DNA of 64,000 nucleotides. Source: Pilimelia anulata (GTDB taxonomy: Bacteria > Actinomycetota > Actinomycetes > Mycobacteriales > Micromonosporaceae). The position numbers and the translations under genes were made by a program. Shown here one piece after another: positions 15,216 through 22,630 of the stretch. The notes beneath the pieces are model-generated. The model was given only the letters and a program-made list of their open reading frames with translations. It did not search any database and had not been told where the DNA came from. The stretch lies in NCBI RefSeq assembly GCF_014647895.1, contig NZ_BMQB01000003.1:62001-126000 (forward strand). The letters run 5' to 3'. The first letter of the stretch is position 1. Each line of letters begins with the position of its first letter.

Positions 15216-15649
15216 CCCACCGGGTGCCCGCCGGGCATGGGCTGGTTGAGCAGCAGCCAGTACAGGCCCACGACCCGCGCGGCCTCGAGGAACTCGGTGA
15301 ACACCACGGGCTTGCGGATGAAGCTGTTGGCGCCGAAGCGGTAGCTGTCGACGATGTCACGCTCCTCGTTGGACGTGGTGAGGACGACGACGGGCAGGGT
15401 GCGGGTCGCCTCCTCCGCGCGGATGCGGCGCAGCACCTCCAGACCGTCCACCCTGGGCAGGTTCACGTCCAGCAGGACCAGCGCGGGCCGCAGCGGCTGC
15501 CCCTCGGCCGGGCTGAGCATCCGCAGCGCCTCCTCGCCGTCGGACGCCACCACAATCTCATTGCCGATGCTGTTGCGGCGGAACGCCCGGACGGTCAGTT
15601 CGACATCGTCCGGGTTGTCCTCCACGAGCAGGATCGGCGCGTTCATCAT
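15212..15649 (-). CDS. Single-domain response regulator, Rcp1-like
   Basis: A 145-residue stand-alone receiver of the type that follows phytochrome-like kinases (Rcp1 family). It shows the acidic pocket VEDNPDDVELTVRAF, the phospho-acceptor Asp in LVLLDVNLPRVDGLEVLRRI, the switch Thr in PVVVLTTSNEERD and the conserved Lys in SFIRKPVVFTEF. There is no DNA-binding domain, so it must act by contact with another protein, perhaps by relaying phosphate to the next gene's hybrid kinase. Two successive ATGs (15649 and 15646) overlap the stop of the upstream kinase; the first is used here. Its stop overlaps the next gene's GTG. Confidence 0.9.
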   Translation of the reverse strand: MMNAPILLVEDNPDDVELTVRAFRRNSIGNEIVVASDGEEALRMLSPAEGQPLRPALVLLDVNLPRVDGLEVLRRIRAEEATRTLPVVVLTTSNEERDIVDSYRFGANSFIRKPVVFTEFLEAARVVGLYWLLLNQPMPGGHPVG

Positions 15650-16815
15650 GCCGAGTGCCCCGCCTTCCCGTCGTCGCCGAACGTCAGCCAGAACGTCGCC
15701 CCGGCGCCCGGCGCGCTCTCCGCCCAGACCCGGCCGCCGTGCCGCCGGACGATCCGGTGGACGATCGCCAGGCCGATCCCCGTGCCCTCGAAGTCGCTGG
15801 TCGTGTGCAGGCGCTGGAACGGATCGAAGAGCTTGTCGACGTACGTCATATCGAAGCCCGCCCCATTGTCGGCGAACCGGAAGGTCCCCGGCTCCGGGCT
15901 GTCGACCGTGATCCGGGCGTCGGCCGTCCTGCCGGTGAACTTCCAGGCGTTGCTGATCAGGTTCTGCACCACGAGCCGGATCAGCGCCGGGTCCCCCTCC
16001 GTGGTCAGGCCCGGCGCCACTGCCACCGCGACCTCCCGGTCCGGCGTCTCCTGCTGCAGCTCCTCGATCACCGTACCGATGATTTGGTTCAGATCCGTGA
16101 ATTCCCGGCACATCTCGGAGCGGGCGGCCCGGGACAGGTGCAGCAGGTCGTCGATCATCGACGCCATCCGCACCGCGTTGGCCTGGACCCGGTCCAGGTA
16201 TCGGCGGCCCTCGTCGTCCAGCACGGCGCCGTAGTCCTCGCGGAGGATCTGGGCGTACCCCTCCATCGCCCGCAGCGGGGCGCGCAGGTCGTGCGAGACC
16301 GAGTACGAGAAGGCGTCCAGCTCCCGGGTCGACGCCTCCAGCTCGGCCGTCCGCTCCCGGACCCGCTTCTCCAGCTCGCTGTTGAGCCGGCGGACCTCGT
16401 CCTCGGCCCGCTTCTGCTCGGTGATGTCGGTGGAGATGCCGGCGACGGCGTACGGGCGGCCGGCGGCGTCGGTCAGCGCGAACTTGACCGTGATGTACGT
16501 CCGCGGCCCGTCGTCGCCGGGCGCCACCTCCTCCATCCGCAGCGGCTCGGGGCTGGCCAGCGCGTCGAGGTCGTTGGCCCGGAACGCGTCGGCGATGCCC
16601 GCCGGGAACAGGTCGTGGTCGGTGAGGCCGACGATGTCCTCCCGGTACACCCCGAACAGGCGTTCGTACTCCCGGTTGACCAGCAGGTACCGCCCGGCGA
16701 TGTCGCGCATGTACACGACGGCCGAGGTGCTGTCGATCAGGGCCATGAGCTGCTCCAGGCCGACCGCGGGCAGGGGGCCCGCGGCGGCCCGGCGCAGGGC
16801 TGGCGGCTCGGTCAC
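15646..16815 (-). CDS. PAS histidine kinase (phytochrome-like transmitter)
   Basis: A 389-residue soluble kinase. A PAS domain spans about residues 20-135 (STSAVVYMRDIAGRYLLVNR, then TDITEQKRAEDE), followed by a coiled coil (136-168). His175 in YSVSHDLRAPLRAMEGYAQI is the phospho-site; this transmitter subtype is common in phytochrome-like kinases. The ATPase motifs are intact: QNLISNAWKFT, FADNGAGFDM and FEGTGIGLAIVHRIVRRHGG. GTG 16815 overlaps the stop of the PrnB-like gene by four bases, and the protein's own stop overlaps the response regulator start. Only 15-20 residues precede the PAS domain, so the input must come through PAS or from a partner, with the PrnB-like protein the obvious candidate. 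Confidence 0.9.
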   Translation of the reverse strand: MTEPPALRRAAAGPLPAVGLEQLMALIDSTSAVVYMRDIAGRYLLVNREYERLFGVYREDIVGLTDHDLFPAGIADAFRANDLDALASPEPLRMEEVAPGDDGPRTYITVKFALTDAAGRPYAVAGISTDITEQKRAEDEVRRLNSELEKRVRERTAELEASTRELDAFSYSVSHDLRAPLRAMEGYAQILREDYGAVLDDEGRRYLDRVQANAVRMASMIDDLLHLSRAARSEMCREFTDLNQIIGTVIEELQQETPDREVAVAVAPGLTTEGDPALIRLVVQNLISNAWKFTGRTADARITVDSPEPGTFRFADNGAGFDMTYVDKLFDPFQRLHTTSDFEGTGIGLAIVHRIVRRHGGRVWAESAPGAGATFWLTFGDDGKAGHSA

Positions 16816-18128
16816 GAATACACGCTCCGTCCGGCGACGCTCACGACGATCTGCGGTGGGGCCGCCGCCGGGGCGGCGGGGCGCCGCCCGACCACGGCCT
16901 CGCGGAGCGCGAGGAGCGCGTGATCGCGGCGGTGCCGGGTCAGCTCCAGCAAGTATCGCTCGGTCATGCCGGTCGTTCCGGTCGAATTGTTGACGACGGG
17001 GTTCCCGGCCAGCTCGGCCACCTCGCGGGCCCGCTGCGGATTGAACAACATCCGCTTCGTCAGCCCCAGGTGCGCCGAGGAGAGCCGGGCGTGCGCCTGC
17101 AGCAGCCCGAACCAGGGGATCAGCTCGGGGTGGGCGGCGACCAGCGCGTCCCGGCCGTCCGGGGTGAGGGCGTCCAGCCCGCCCGGCGGTACGCCCAGCC
17201 CGGCCAGCAGCCGCTCGGGCAGGGACGGCCGGTCCATGATCACGTCCAGCTCGTCCCGCTCGTCGGCGAGCAGGCCGGGGTACAGCCGGCGGACGCCGTC
17301 GCGGTAGTGCGGGTACCCCATGCCCAGCAGGAAGTCCCGCTGCAGCGCCTCCGTGTCGAACGCGCCGCTGGGCGGCAGGTCGCCGGTGCGCCAGTGCACG
17401 GCGAACTGCCGGAAGATGTCCATGAACTGGTCCGCGGTCATCCGGGTCGCCGGCGGCAGGTGCGGGAAGTCGCCGAGGAGCCGGCGCAGGACGTCCAGCA
17501 GCGCGGTGGCCGTGCCGAGCCGGCACAGCGTCTCCGCGCCGGCGAAGTCCAGCTCGCCGGAGGCGATCGGGGCGAGCATGAGGTTGACCGCCCGTTCCAG
17601 GGTCTCGCCCTGCTTGACCAGTTCGAAGAAGCTCTCCTCGCCGGCCGCGCCGGTGTACGTGCGGATCCGGTTGTCCGGGAAGCAGCCGTCGATGGCCGCC
17701 AGTTCGAGGCCCTGCCAGGTGACCTCGCAGCGGGGGACGTTCCACCGCACCAGCGAGGTGTAGCTGTCCCGCGGCGGGTGGCCGGCGCCGGTACGCTCGG
17801 CGATCCGGGCGAACCACTCGGCGAAGTCGGGCCCGCCGAGGTCGACGCCCTCGAACGAGTGCTCGGGCGGGCAGGGGTCGCGCTCCTGCCGGTACCGGGC
17901 GATGGCGGCGCCGACGAGGCCGAGCAGGACGACGAGCTGCCGGGCCGCGAGCGGGGGGAGGCCGTCGGGCTCGGGGAGCAGGGGGACGAGATCGGCGTGG
18001 AACCGATCGGTGAGGGATTCCGGCGCCGCGGTGCCGCCGAGAATGGCCCGGTTGAGTGCGGTGAACTCCGTCCGCGTCCAGCGGTCGATGAGTTCGACGG
18101 AGTCGTTGATCGTCAGTTGAGGGTTCAC
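16812..18128 (-). CDS. PrnB-like protein (heme dioxygenase superfamily), head of a signalling operon
   Basis: A 438-residue protein resembling PrnB, the pyrrolnitrin enzyme related in fold to indoleamine/tryptophan dioxygenases. Shared landmarks in order: SYTSLVRWN (122-130), RTYTG (156-160), a helical middle ending in DFLLGMGYPHYRDGVRRLYP, then the presumed proximal heme His353 in SSAHLGLTKRM, and a final STGTTGMTERYLLELTRHRR segment with the Ser/Thr-Gly pattern of PrnB's [20 protein letters not shown]. Similarity is from memory, so heme binding is inferred. No other pyrrolnitrin gene is near. It heads four genes coupled by 4-base overlaps to two kinases and a receiver, so it may be a heme or indole sensor. 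GTG 18128 follows gggaag; an ATG at 18185 is an alternative start. Confidence 0.65.
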   Translation of the reverse strand: MNPQLTINDSVELIDRWTRTEFTALNRAILGGTAAPESLTDRFHADLVPLLPEPDGLPPLAARQLVVLLGLVGAAIARYRQERDPCPPEHSFEGVDLGGPDFAEWFARIAERTGAGHPPRDSYTSLVRWNVPRCEVTWQGLELAAIDGCFPDNRIRTYTGAAGEESFFELVKQGETLERAVNLMLAPIASGELDFAGAETLCRLGTATALLDVLRRLLGDFPHLPPATRMTADQFMDIFRQFAVHWRTGDLPPSGAFDTEALQRDFLLGMGYPHYRDGVRRLYPGLLADERDELDVIMDRPSLPERLLAGLGVPPGGLDALTPDGRDALVAAHPELIPWFGLLQAHARLSSAHLGLTKRMLFNPQRAREVAELAGNPVVNNSTGTTGMTERYLLELTRHRRDHALLALREAVVGRRPAAPAAAPPQIVVSVAGRSVYS

Positions 18129-18444
18129 GGCAGCACCACTTCCCGTGGTTGCTTGATTACTCTCCGATGAAAGTACACACAACAAACACCCTCAGGACAG
18201 TTCCCGAATCTGCCGGAAACTACCGACTGACCGTAGACACTCACTCTGCGTATTCAACAGAGGATTGCAAAAGACGTATATAGCGCATAGATCGCAATTT
18301 GTCGGGCCGAGTGGCTGCCCGACCTCGGCTGAATGGCCCATGATCGCGCTAACCGAACCATCAGACATTTTGCCACATGATTCACGCGAATTGATCATGC
18401 GTATCGATCATGCAATGAAATCGATCGCGGCAATCGTCGAGGGA
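18129..18444. promoter_or_regulatory. AT-richer control region upstream of the PrnB-like operon
   Basis: About 50% G+C against 75% around it, this 316-base gap separates the PrnB-like operon (reading left) from the end of the pilin operon. It holds a tatata run near 18278, a 7-bp hairpin gtcgggc/gcccgac at 18301-18323, and two direct copies of gatcatgc at 18393-18400 and 18406-18413, 13 bases apart. These are good candidates for promoter and operator elements, but no consensus promoter can be fixed. Confidence 0.5.
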
Positions 18445-19131
18445 TCACCCGGCGGCCGCGGCGGCGCAGGCGTCGGCGCCCGTCACCCCGTCCGCGGAGT
18501 TCCACGCCGTGAACGTCACCGCGGTCTCCCTGGCGGCGCTGTCCGGGCCGTCCTGCGCCCGCACCCGCAGCTCCAGCCGCTGGTAGCCGCCGCCGACCGC
18601 CGCGGGGTAGCGGGTGAACGGTCCCGCCGTCCGGCCGGTCGCGGCGGCCGCGGCGGCGGCCTGCGCGGCCGCCGGGTCGGCCGGGGCGCTGGTCGGCGGC
18701 GGCGGCGCCGCGGCCACCCGCGCGGCCACCAGCGACCAGCCGCCGGCCGCCGGCCGCCCCTGCGGCCAGGCCCGCCGCTCCAACCGGTCGCCGGCCAGCC
18801 GGAGCTGCCGGCACTGCGGCCCGGCGGCGCCGACGGTGACCAGGTACGTCACCGTGGGCGCCCCGCCGACCACCGCCGGGTCGGCGATGTCCGCCGCGTA
18901 CCGCACGTCGCTGTCCAGCCGGGTGAACGCCAGGCCCGTCCGCTCCTGCGCGTCCACCAGGCCCTCGGTCCGGCTGATGGAGCGGCTGATCAGGACCAGG
19001 CCGGCGGCGACCAGGGTGAGCACGACGGTGGTGATCCCCATCGACACGACGACCTCGGCGAGCGTGGCCCCGGCGTCCCCGCCGGCTCGCCCGGACCGGC
19101 GCGGCCCGGGGCGGCGCGGGGCGGCGTTCAC
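18445..19131 (-). CDS. Type IV pilin-like protein (PilW/GspJ-type)
   Basis: A 228-residue minor pilin-like protein. After a short basic leader it has the prepilin peptidase pattern DAGATLAEVVVSMG: cleavage would follow the Gly, leaving Ala at +1 and the conserved Glu at +5, followed by one hydrophobic helix (GITTVVLTLVAAGLVLI). The globular part includes RTGLAFTRLDSDVRYAADI, typical of GspJ/PilW-like proteins, and an Ala/Pro-rich insert near residues 145-170. GTG 19131 overlaps the stop of the large pilin gene upstream (GTGA). It is the last of three coupled genes. No pilus ATPase, platform protein or prepilin peptidase is encoded in the window. Confidence 0.75.
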   Translation of the reverse strand: MNAAPRRPGPRRSGRAGGDAGATLAEVVVSMGITTVVLTLVAAGLVLISRSISRTEGLVDAQERTGLAFTRLDSDVRYAADIADPAVVGGAPTVTYLVTVGAAGPQCRQLRLAGDRLERRAWPQGRPAAGGWSLVAARVAAAPPPPTSAPADPAAAQAAAAAAATGRTAGPFTRYPAAVGGGYQRLELRVRAQDGPDSAARETAVTFTAWNSADGVTGADACAAAAAG

Positions 19132-21080
19132 CCGCCGGCCCCGGCCGGGCCCGGCTCCTCCTCGGCGATGTCCCGCAGCGCGCGCGGCTCGCTCGACTGC
19201 CCGGCGCCCGGCGCCGCCGGCGCGGCCGCGCCGGCGGCGGGGAGCGGCTGGCCGAGCGGGCTCGCCCACTTCTGCCGGTCCGAGCCCGAGCAGGTGCGGA
19301 GCACGACCTTGAGGCCGTTGTGGGTACCCGTCCACTCGTAGACGAACGGGTCCAGCGGCAGCGCGATCTGCGTGCCGAGCAGCCGCGCGACGCCCTGCAT
19401 CACCTGCGTGATCAGCGTGGCCAGGTTCGGCTTGTTGAGGTCGGACTCCTCGCCGACGGCCAGGCACTGCCGCGTCGACGTGCTCTCGATCCGGAAGCTC
19501 GCCGCCGCGTTGCCGGTGTCGCCGTTGACCCGCCACAGCAGCGCCCCGGACGCCGTCTTCGGGTTGCACGCCGCGCGGCCGGCGAAGTCCGGCCAGTCGC
19601 TGGTCAGCGTCACCAGCGCCAGCAGGCCGCCGATCACCTGGGAGGCCGCCTGGTCGTTGGCGCTCAGGCAGTACGTCCGCCCGTCCACCACCTGGTAGAT
19701 CGGCCCGGTCGCGCTGGTCTGGCCCGCGGCCGGCAGCGGTACGTGCCAGAGCTGCTCGGGGTCGATCCGGTCGGTGACCGGGTGCTCGGTGCACTCCTTG
19801 GCCACCATCGGGCCGTACAACTCGCCGAGCCGGTGCTCCAGGCACATGCTGCGCAGCCCCACGTTCACGAGCTGCCCCGCCCGGCACGGGCGGCCGGCCT
19901 CCACGGTGCAGTCCGAGCCCTGCGCGTCGCCGGCCAGGCCCGGCCCGACGTCGTCGAGGAAGCTCCACGACTGGAGGCCGTACCCCTCGATGAGGTTGAG
20001 CAGGTCGGAGAAGACGTCCAGCGCGGCCAGGCCGTCCGGGATCTCCTTGTGGCACTGCTGGGCCGCCGCCGTGCCGAGGATGATCGGGTACGCGCCGCCG
20101 ACCGCCGCGCGCGGCCGGTTCAGGCAGAAGCCGTCCAGCTCGTCCGCGGACCGCGGACCGTCCTGCGGCTTGACGCCCTCGAAGTTGTTCGCGCTGTTGT
20201 AGTACCACCGGTGCCGCCAGCCGGCCTGCCCCGAGCCGCACGGCTCCAGCGTCACCTGCCGCCCGGCCGTGTGCACGTCGCCCGCGTCGACGCACATCGG
20301 CCGGCCGGCGGCGTACGAGCCGGCGTGCATCAGGGCGAGGTCGTCGCGGTACAGGAAGTTCTGCCGCAGCGTCGGCCGGGTCGCGCAGTCCCGGCCGGTC
20401 AGCGGCGTGCCGGCCGGCGGGACGGCCGCGTCGGTGCCGGCGTCCAGGCACACCTTCTGCCGCAGGAAGATCGCCATCACCGGGCTGAGCAGGAAGCCGA
20501 ACGTGCCCAGGACCGTCTGCGGCGGGCTGTACAGCGAGATCTGCCGGGGCACGTTGGGGTCGAAACCGGCCCGGACCGCGGCGAAGACGTACGTCCCGGC
20601 CAGGTACCGGTACTCGCCCGGCCGCCGGATCTCCCCCGCCGCGGCGGCGCTGCCCCACGACCGCAGCCGCGCGTACGCCGGCGCCGTCCCCGGCCCGCCG
20701 CCGGTCGCGCACGGCAGCGCGGTCGCCCCGACGGCCAGCGGGTCGCCGGCGAAGTAGCTGATCTCCACCCGGTACCGGATCGCCGACCCCGCGGCGTCCA
20801 CCGTCCCGGCCAGCGGCGTGCCGCAGGGCAGCCGGGTCCGGTCCAGCACGCCCGGCCGGGCCGGGTCGACGGCGCCGCGGATCCGCGCCTGGGCGACCGC
20901 CAGGCCGGCCCGCGCGGCGTCCAGCTCGCGCTCGCGGCTGACCGCCTCCCGGGTCGCGCCCGCCTGCCGGACCACCGTCGGGGTGATCACCGCGCTGAGC
21001 GAGACGCCGACGAGGGTGAGCAGCAGGACCATCGGCAGCGAGCCCCGCTCGTCCCGCCACCACCGCCGCCGCCCGCTCAC
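19128..21080 (-). CDS. Large pilin-like protein with ricin-type modules
   Basis: A 650-residue exported protein. The N-terminus (RDERGSLPMVLLLTLVGVSL) carries one hydrophobic helix with a PilX/GspK-like start (ERGSLPM in place of the usual G-F-T-L-V-E), suggesting it is anchored with the pilins. The body has at least three stretches of ricin-B/beta-trefoil look with Cys pairs and QxW-like sites: CVDAGD...QAGWRHRWYYN, YCLSAND..., and CLAVGEES...SDRQKWASPLG, about residues 200-290, 400-480 and 510-600. It may be a sugar-binding pilus tip. GTG 21080 overlaps the upstream pilin stop, and its own stop overlaps the next gene. A paralogue lies at 59774-61549. Confidence 0.65.
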   Translation of the reverse strand: MSGRRRWWRDERGSLPMVLLLTLVGVSLSAVITPTVVRQAGATREAVSRERELDAARAGLAVAQARIRGAVDPARPGVLDRTRLPCGTPLAGTVDAAGSAIRYRVEISYFAGDPLAVGATALPCATGGGPGTAPAYARLRSWGSAAAAGEIRRPGEYRYLAGTYVFAAVRAGFDPNVPRQISLYSPPQTVLGTFGFLLSPVMAIFLRQKVCLDAGTDAAVPPAGTPLTGRDCATRPTLRQNFLYRDDLALMHAGSYAAGRPMCVDAGDVHTAGRQVTLEPCGSGQAGWRHRWYYNSANNFEGVKPQDGPRSADELDGFCLNRPRAAVGGAYPIILGTAAAQQCHKEIPDGLAALDVFSDLLNLIEGYGLQSWSFLDDVGPGLAGDAQGSDCTVEAGRPCRAGQLVNVGLRSMCLEHRLGELYGPMVAKECTEHPVTDRIDPEQLWHVPLPAAGQTSATGPIYQVVDGRTYCLSANDQAASQVIGGLLALVTLTSDWPDFAGRAACNPKTASGALLWRVNGDTGNAAASFRIESTSTRQCLAVGEESDLNKPNLATLITQVMQGVARLLGTQIALPLDPFVYEWTGTHNGLKVVLRTCSGSDRQKWASPLGQPLPAAGAAAPAAPGAGQSSEPRALRDIAEEEPGPAGAGG

Positions 21081-21565
21081 GTCTCCACCACGGGCTCGGC
21101 GTCGGCGACGCTGACCAGCGTCGCGGTGCTCTGCCGGCAGGTGCCGCCGGCGCACTCCCGCGCCGGCCAGGCCACGGTCACGGTGACCCGGACCAGCGCC
21201 GCGTCGGCCGCGATCGCCGGCCGGGTCGCCGCGCAGGCGCCGCCGGTCGCCGGCTGCCAGCAGGCGGTGAAGGTCTGGGTGTACGGCACGCCGTTGACCA
21301 GCGCGGTCCGCGGGGCGAGCGCCCGCACCCGCTCGCCGACGTCGGCGCTGGGCAGGGTCCGGACGTGGTCCATCGCGTCGCCGGCGAGCTGCGCGGCGAC
21401 CTCCCGCTGCCCCTGGTCGTGGGAGATGGCGAGGCCGGAGACGAAGAACGCGGCGAGCGACGCCATCACCGTGCCGACCAGGCCGATCGACACCAGGGCT
21501 TCGACCAGGGTGAATCCGGCGTCGCCCGCGGCGACGCCACCGCGGCGCGTCATACCGGTCGCCAC
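21077..21565 (-). CDS. Type IV pilin-like protein (PilV/GspI-type)
   Basis: A 162-residue minor pilin. The leader ends in GDAGFTLVEALVSIG: a textbook prepilin site with cleavage after Gly, Phe at +1 and Glu at +5, followed by the helix GLVGTVMASLAAFFVSGLAI. The short globular part has four Cys (ACWQPATGGAC, ECAGGTCRQ). GTG 21565 is used because a ggggggcgcga ribosome site sits at ideal distance; an ATG at 21553 is an alternative. It is the first gene of a three-gene operon with two 4-base overlaps, all three with pilin-like N-termini, so the products probably form the initiating or tip complex of a pilus. Confidence 0.8.
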   Translation of the reverse strand: MATGMTRRGGVAAGDAGFTLVEALVSIGLVGTVMASLAAFFVSGLAISHDQGQREVAAQLAGDAMDHVRTLPSADVGERVRALAPRTALVNGVPYTQTFTACWQPATGGACAATRPAIAADAALVRVTVTVAWPARECAGGTCRQSTATLVSVADAEPVVET

Positions 21566-21966
21566 TCGCGCCCCCCTGCTCCCGCCGGGCCGGGCCGCGC
21601 GCGATCGCAGCGGTCCTAGCGGACGTCCCATCGGCCGGTCGGTACAGCGACTGAGGACTCGGTCGGCGGATCGCCGCCCGCTCCGGTTTTATCACGAATG
21701 TCGGTCACATTTGCCGCGCGCCGGACGGCCGGCGGTCCTTACATCGGCCGAAAACTGCCCACCGCGCAACAATGGCGCCCACCGATGCATCGACGGGAAC
21801 GGCGCCGGGTGGTGCCGGACCCGCCGCCGCCACCCCGGTGGCGGCCCGGCCGGACGGGCACCGCGACCCGGCTGTGCCGCGGGCAACAGCGGTGCGGCGG
21901 GTGCGGGGGTAGCGTTCGGGCCCGGCATCCGTCCGCCGCCGCACCACCCCCCTCCGGAGCCCACCC
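21566..21966. promoter_or_regulatory. Divergent promoter region, pilin operon / LysE transporter
   Basis: A 400-base gap between divergent genes. Around 21690-21720 it is relatively AT-rich (ttttatcacgaatgtcggt), the likely promoter zone. An 8-bp perfect hairpin gccgccac/gtggcggc lies at 21826-21845. No coding frame is credible here. Confidence 0.45.
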
Positions 21967-22623
21967 ATGCCCAGCACCGCCGCCGTCCTCGGCATCGCCG
22001 CCGTCGCCGTCGCCCTGGTCCTCACGCCCGGGCCGAACATGCTGTACCTCGTGTCCCGGTCGCTCACCCAGGGCCGGCGGGCGGGGCTGATCTCGCTGGC
22101 CGGCGTCGGCGCCGGCTTCCTCGGGTACCTGATCCTCGCCACCGCCGGCGTGGTCGCCGTCCTGACGCTGGTGCCGACCGTGTACGTCGCGATCAAGGTG
22201 GCCGGCGGGGCGTACCTGCTCTGGCTCGCCTGGACCACCCTGCGCCCCGGCGGGCGCTCGGCGTTCGAGCCGGCCGCCGTACCGCGGGACCGGCCCCGCC
22301 GGCTGTTCCTCATGGGCCTGGTCACCAACCTGCTCAATCCCAAGATCGCCATGCTGTACGTGGCCCTGCTGCCGCAGTTCGTCGACCCCGCCCGCGGCTC
22401 GGTCGCCACGCAGAGCCTGATCCTGGGGCTGATCCAGGTCACGGTCGCCCTGACGATGAACGGCCTGCTGGTCCTCGGCGCCGGTACGGTCGCCCGCTTC
22501 CTGCACCGCCGCCCGGTCTGGCTGCGCGCCCAGCGGTACGCCATGGGCGCCACCCTGACCGGCCTGGCCCTCCACCTCTTCCTCAGCCCCACCCCCCGCC
22601 CGCCGGCCCTGGCGACCCGCTGA
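21967..22623 (+). CDS. LysE/RhtB family amino acid exporter
   Basis: A 218-residue inner-membrane exporter of the LysE/RhtB family, moving amino acids or small amines out of the cell by proton exchange. About six helices are visible. The family signature LTPGPNMLYLVSRSLTQGRR at residues 19-38 and GVGAGFLGYLILATAGVVA fit well; the second half has NLLNPKIAMLYVALLPQFVD. The substrate cannot be told. ATG 21967 follows a weak purine stretch (cggagcc). It converges with moeA, only 7 bases from stop to stop, and has no partner gene. Confidence 0.88.
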   Translation: MPSTAAVLGIAAVAVALVLTPGPNMLYLVSRSLTQGRRAGLISLAGVGAGFLGYLILATAGVVAVLTLVPTVYVAIKVAGGAYLLWLAWTTLRPGGRSAFEPAAVPRDRPRRLFLMGLVTNLLNPKIAMLYVALLPQFVDPARGSVATQSLILGLIQVTVALTMNGLLVLGAGTVARFLHRRPVWLRAQRYAMGATLTGLALHLFLSPTPRPPALATR

Positions 22624-22630
22624 GCCGCGG

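Noticed and set aside
16812..18128. Pyrrolnitrin biosynthetic cluster
   Set aside because: Only a PrnB-like gene is present; no halogenase (PrnA, PrnC) or oxygenase (PrnD) gene is in the window.
18192..18398. 68-codon minus-strand frame in the AT-rich control region
   Set aside because: No domain, no clear ribosome site, and codon use does not match the genome; better explained as promoter DNA.
18445..21565. Type II secretion operon
   Set aside because: Only minor pilin-like proteins are seen; no ATPase, secretin or platform gene is present, and the organism appears Gram-positive.
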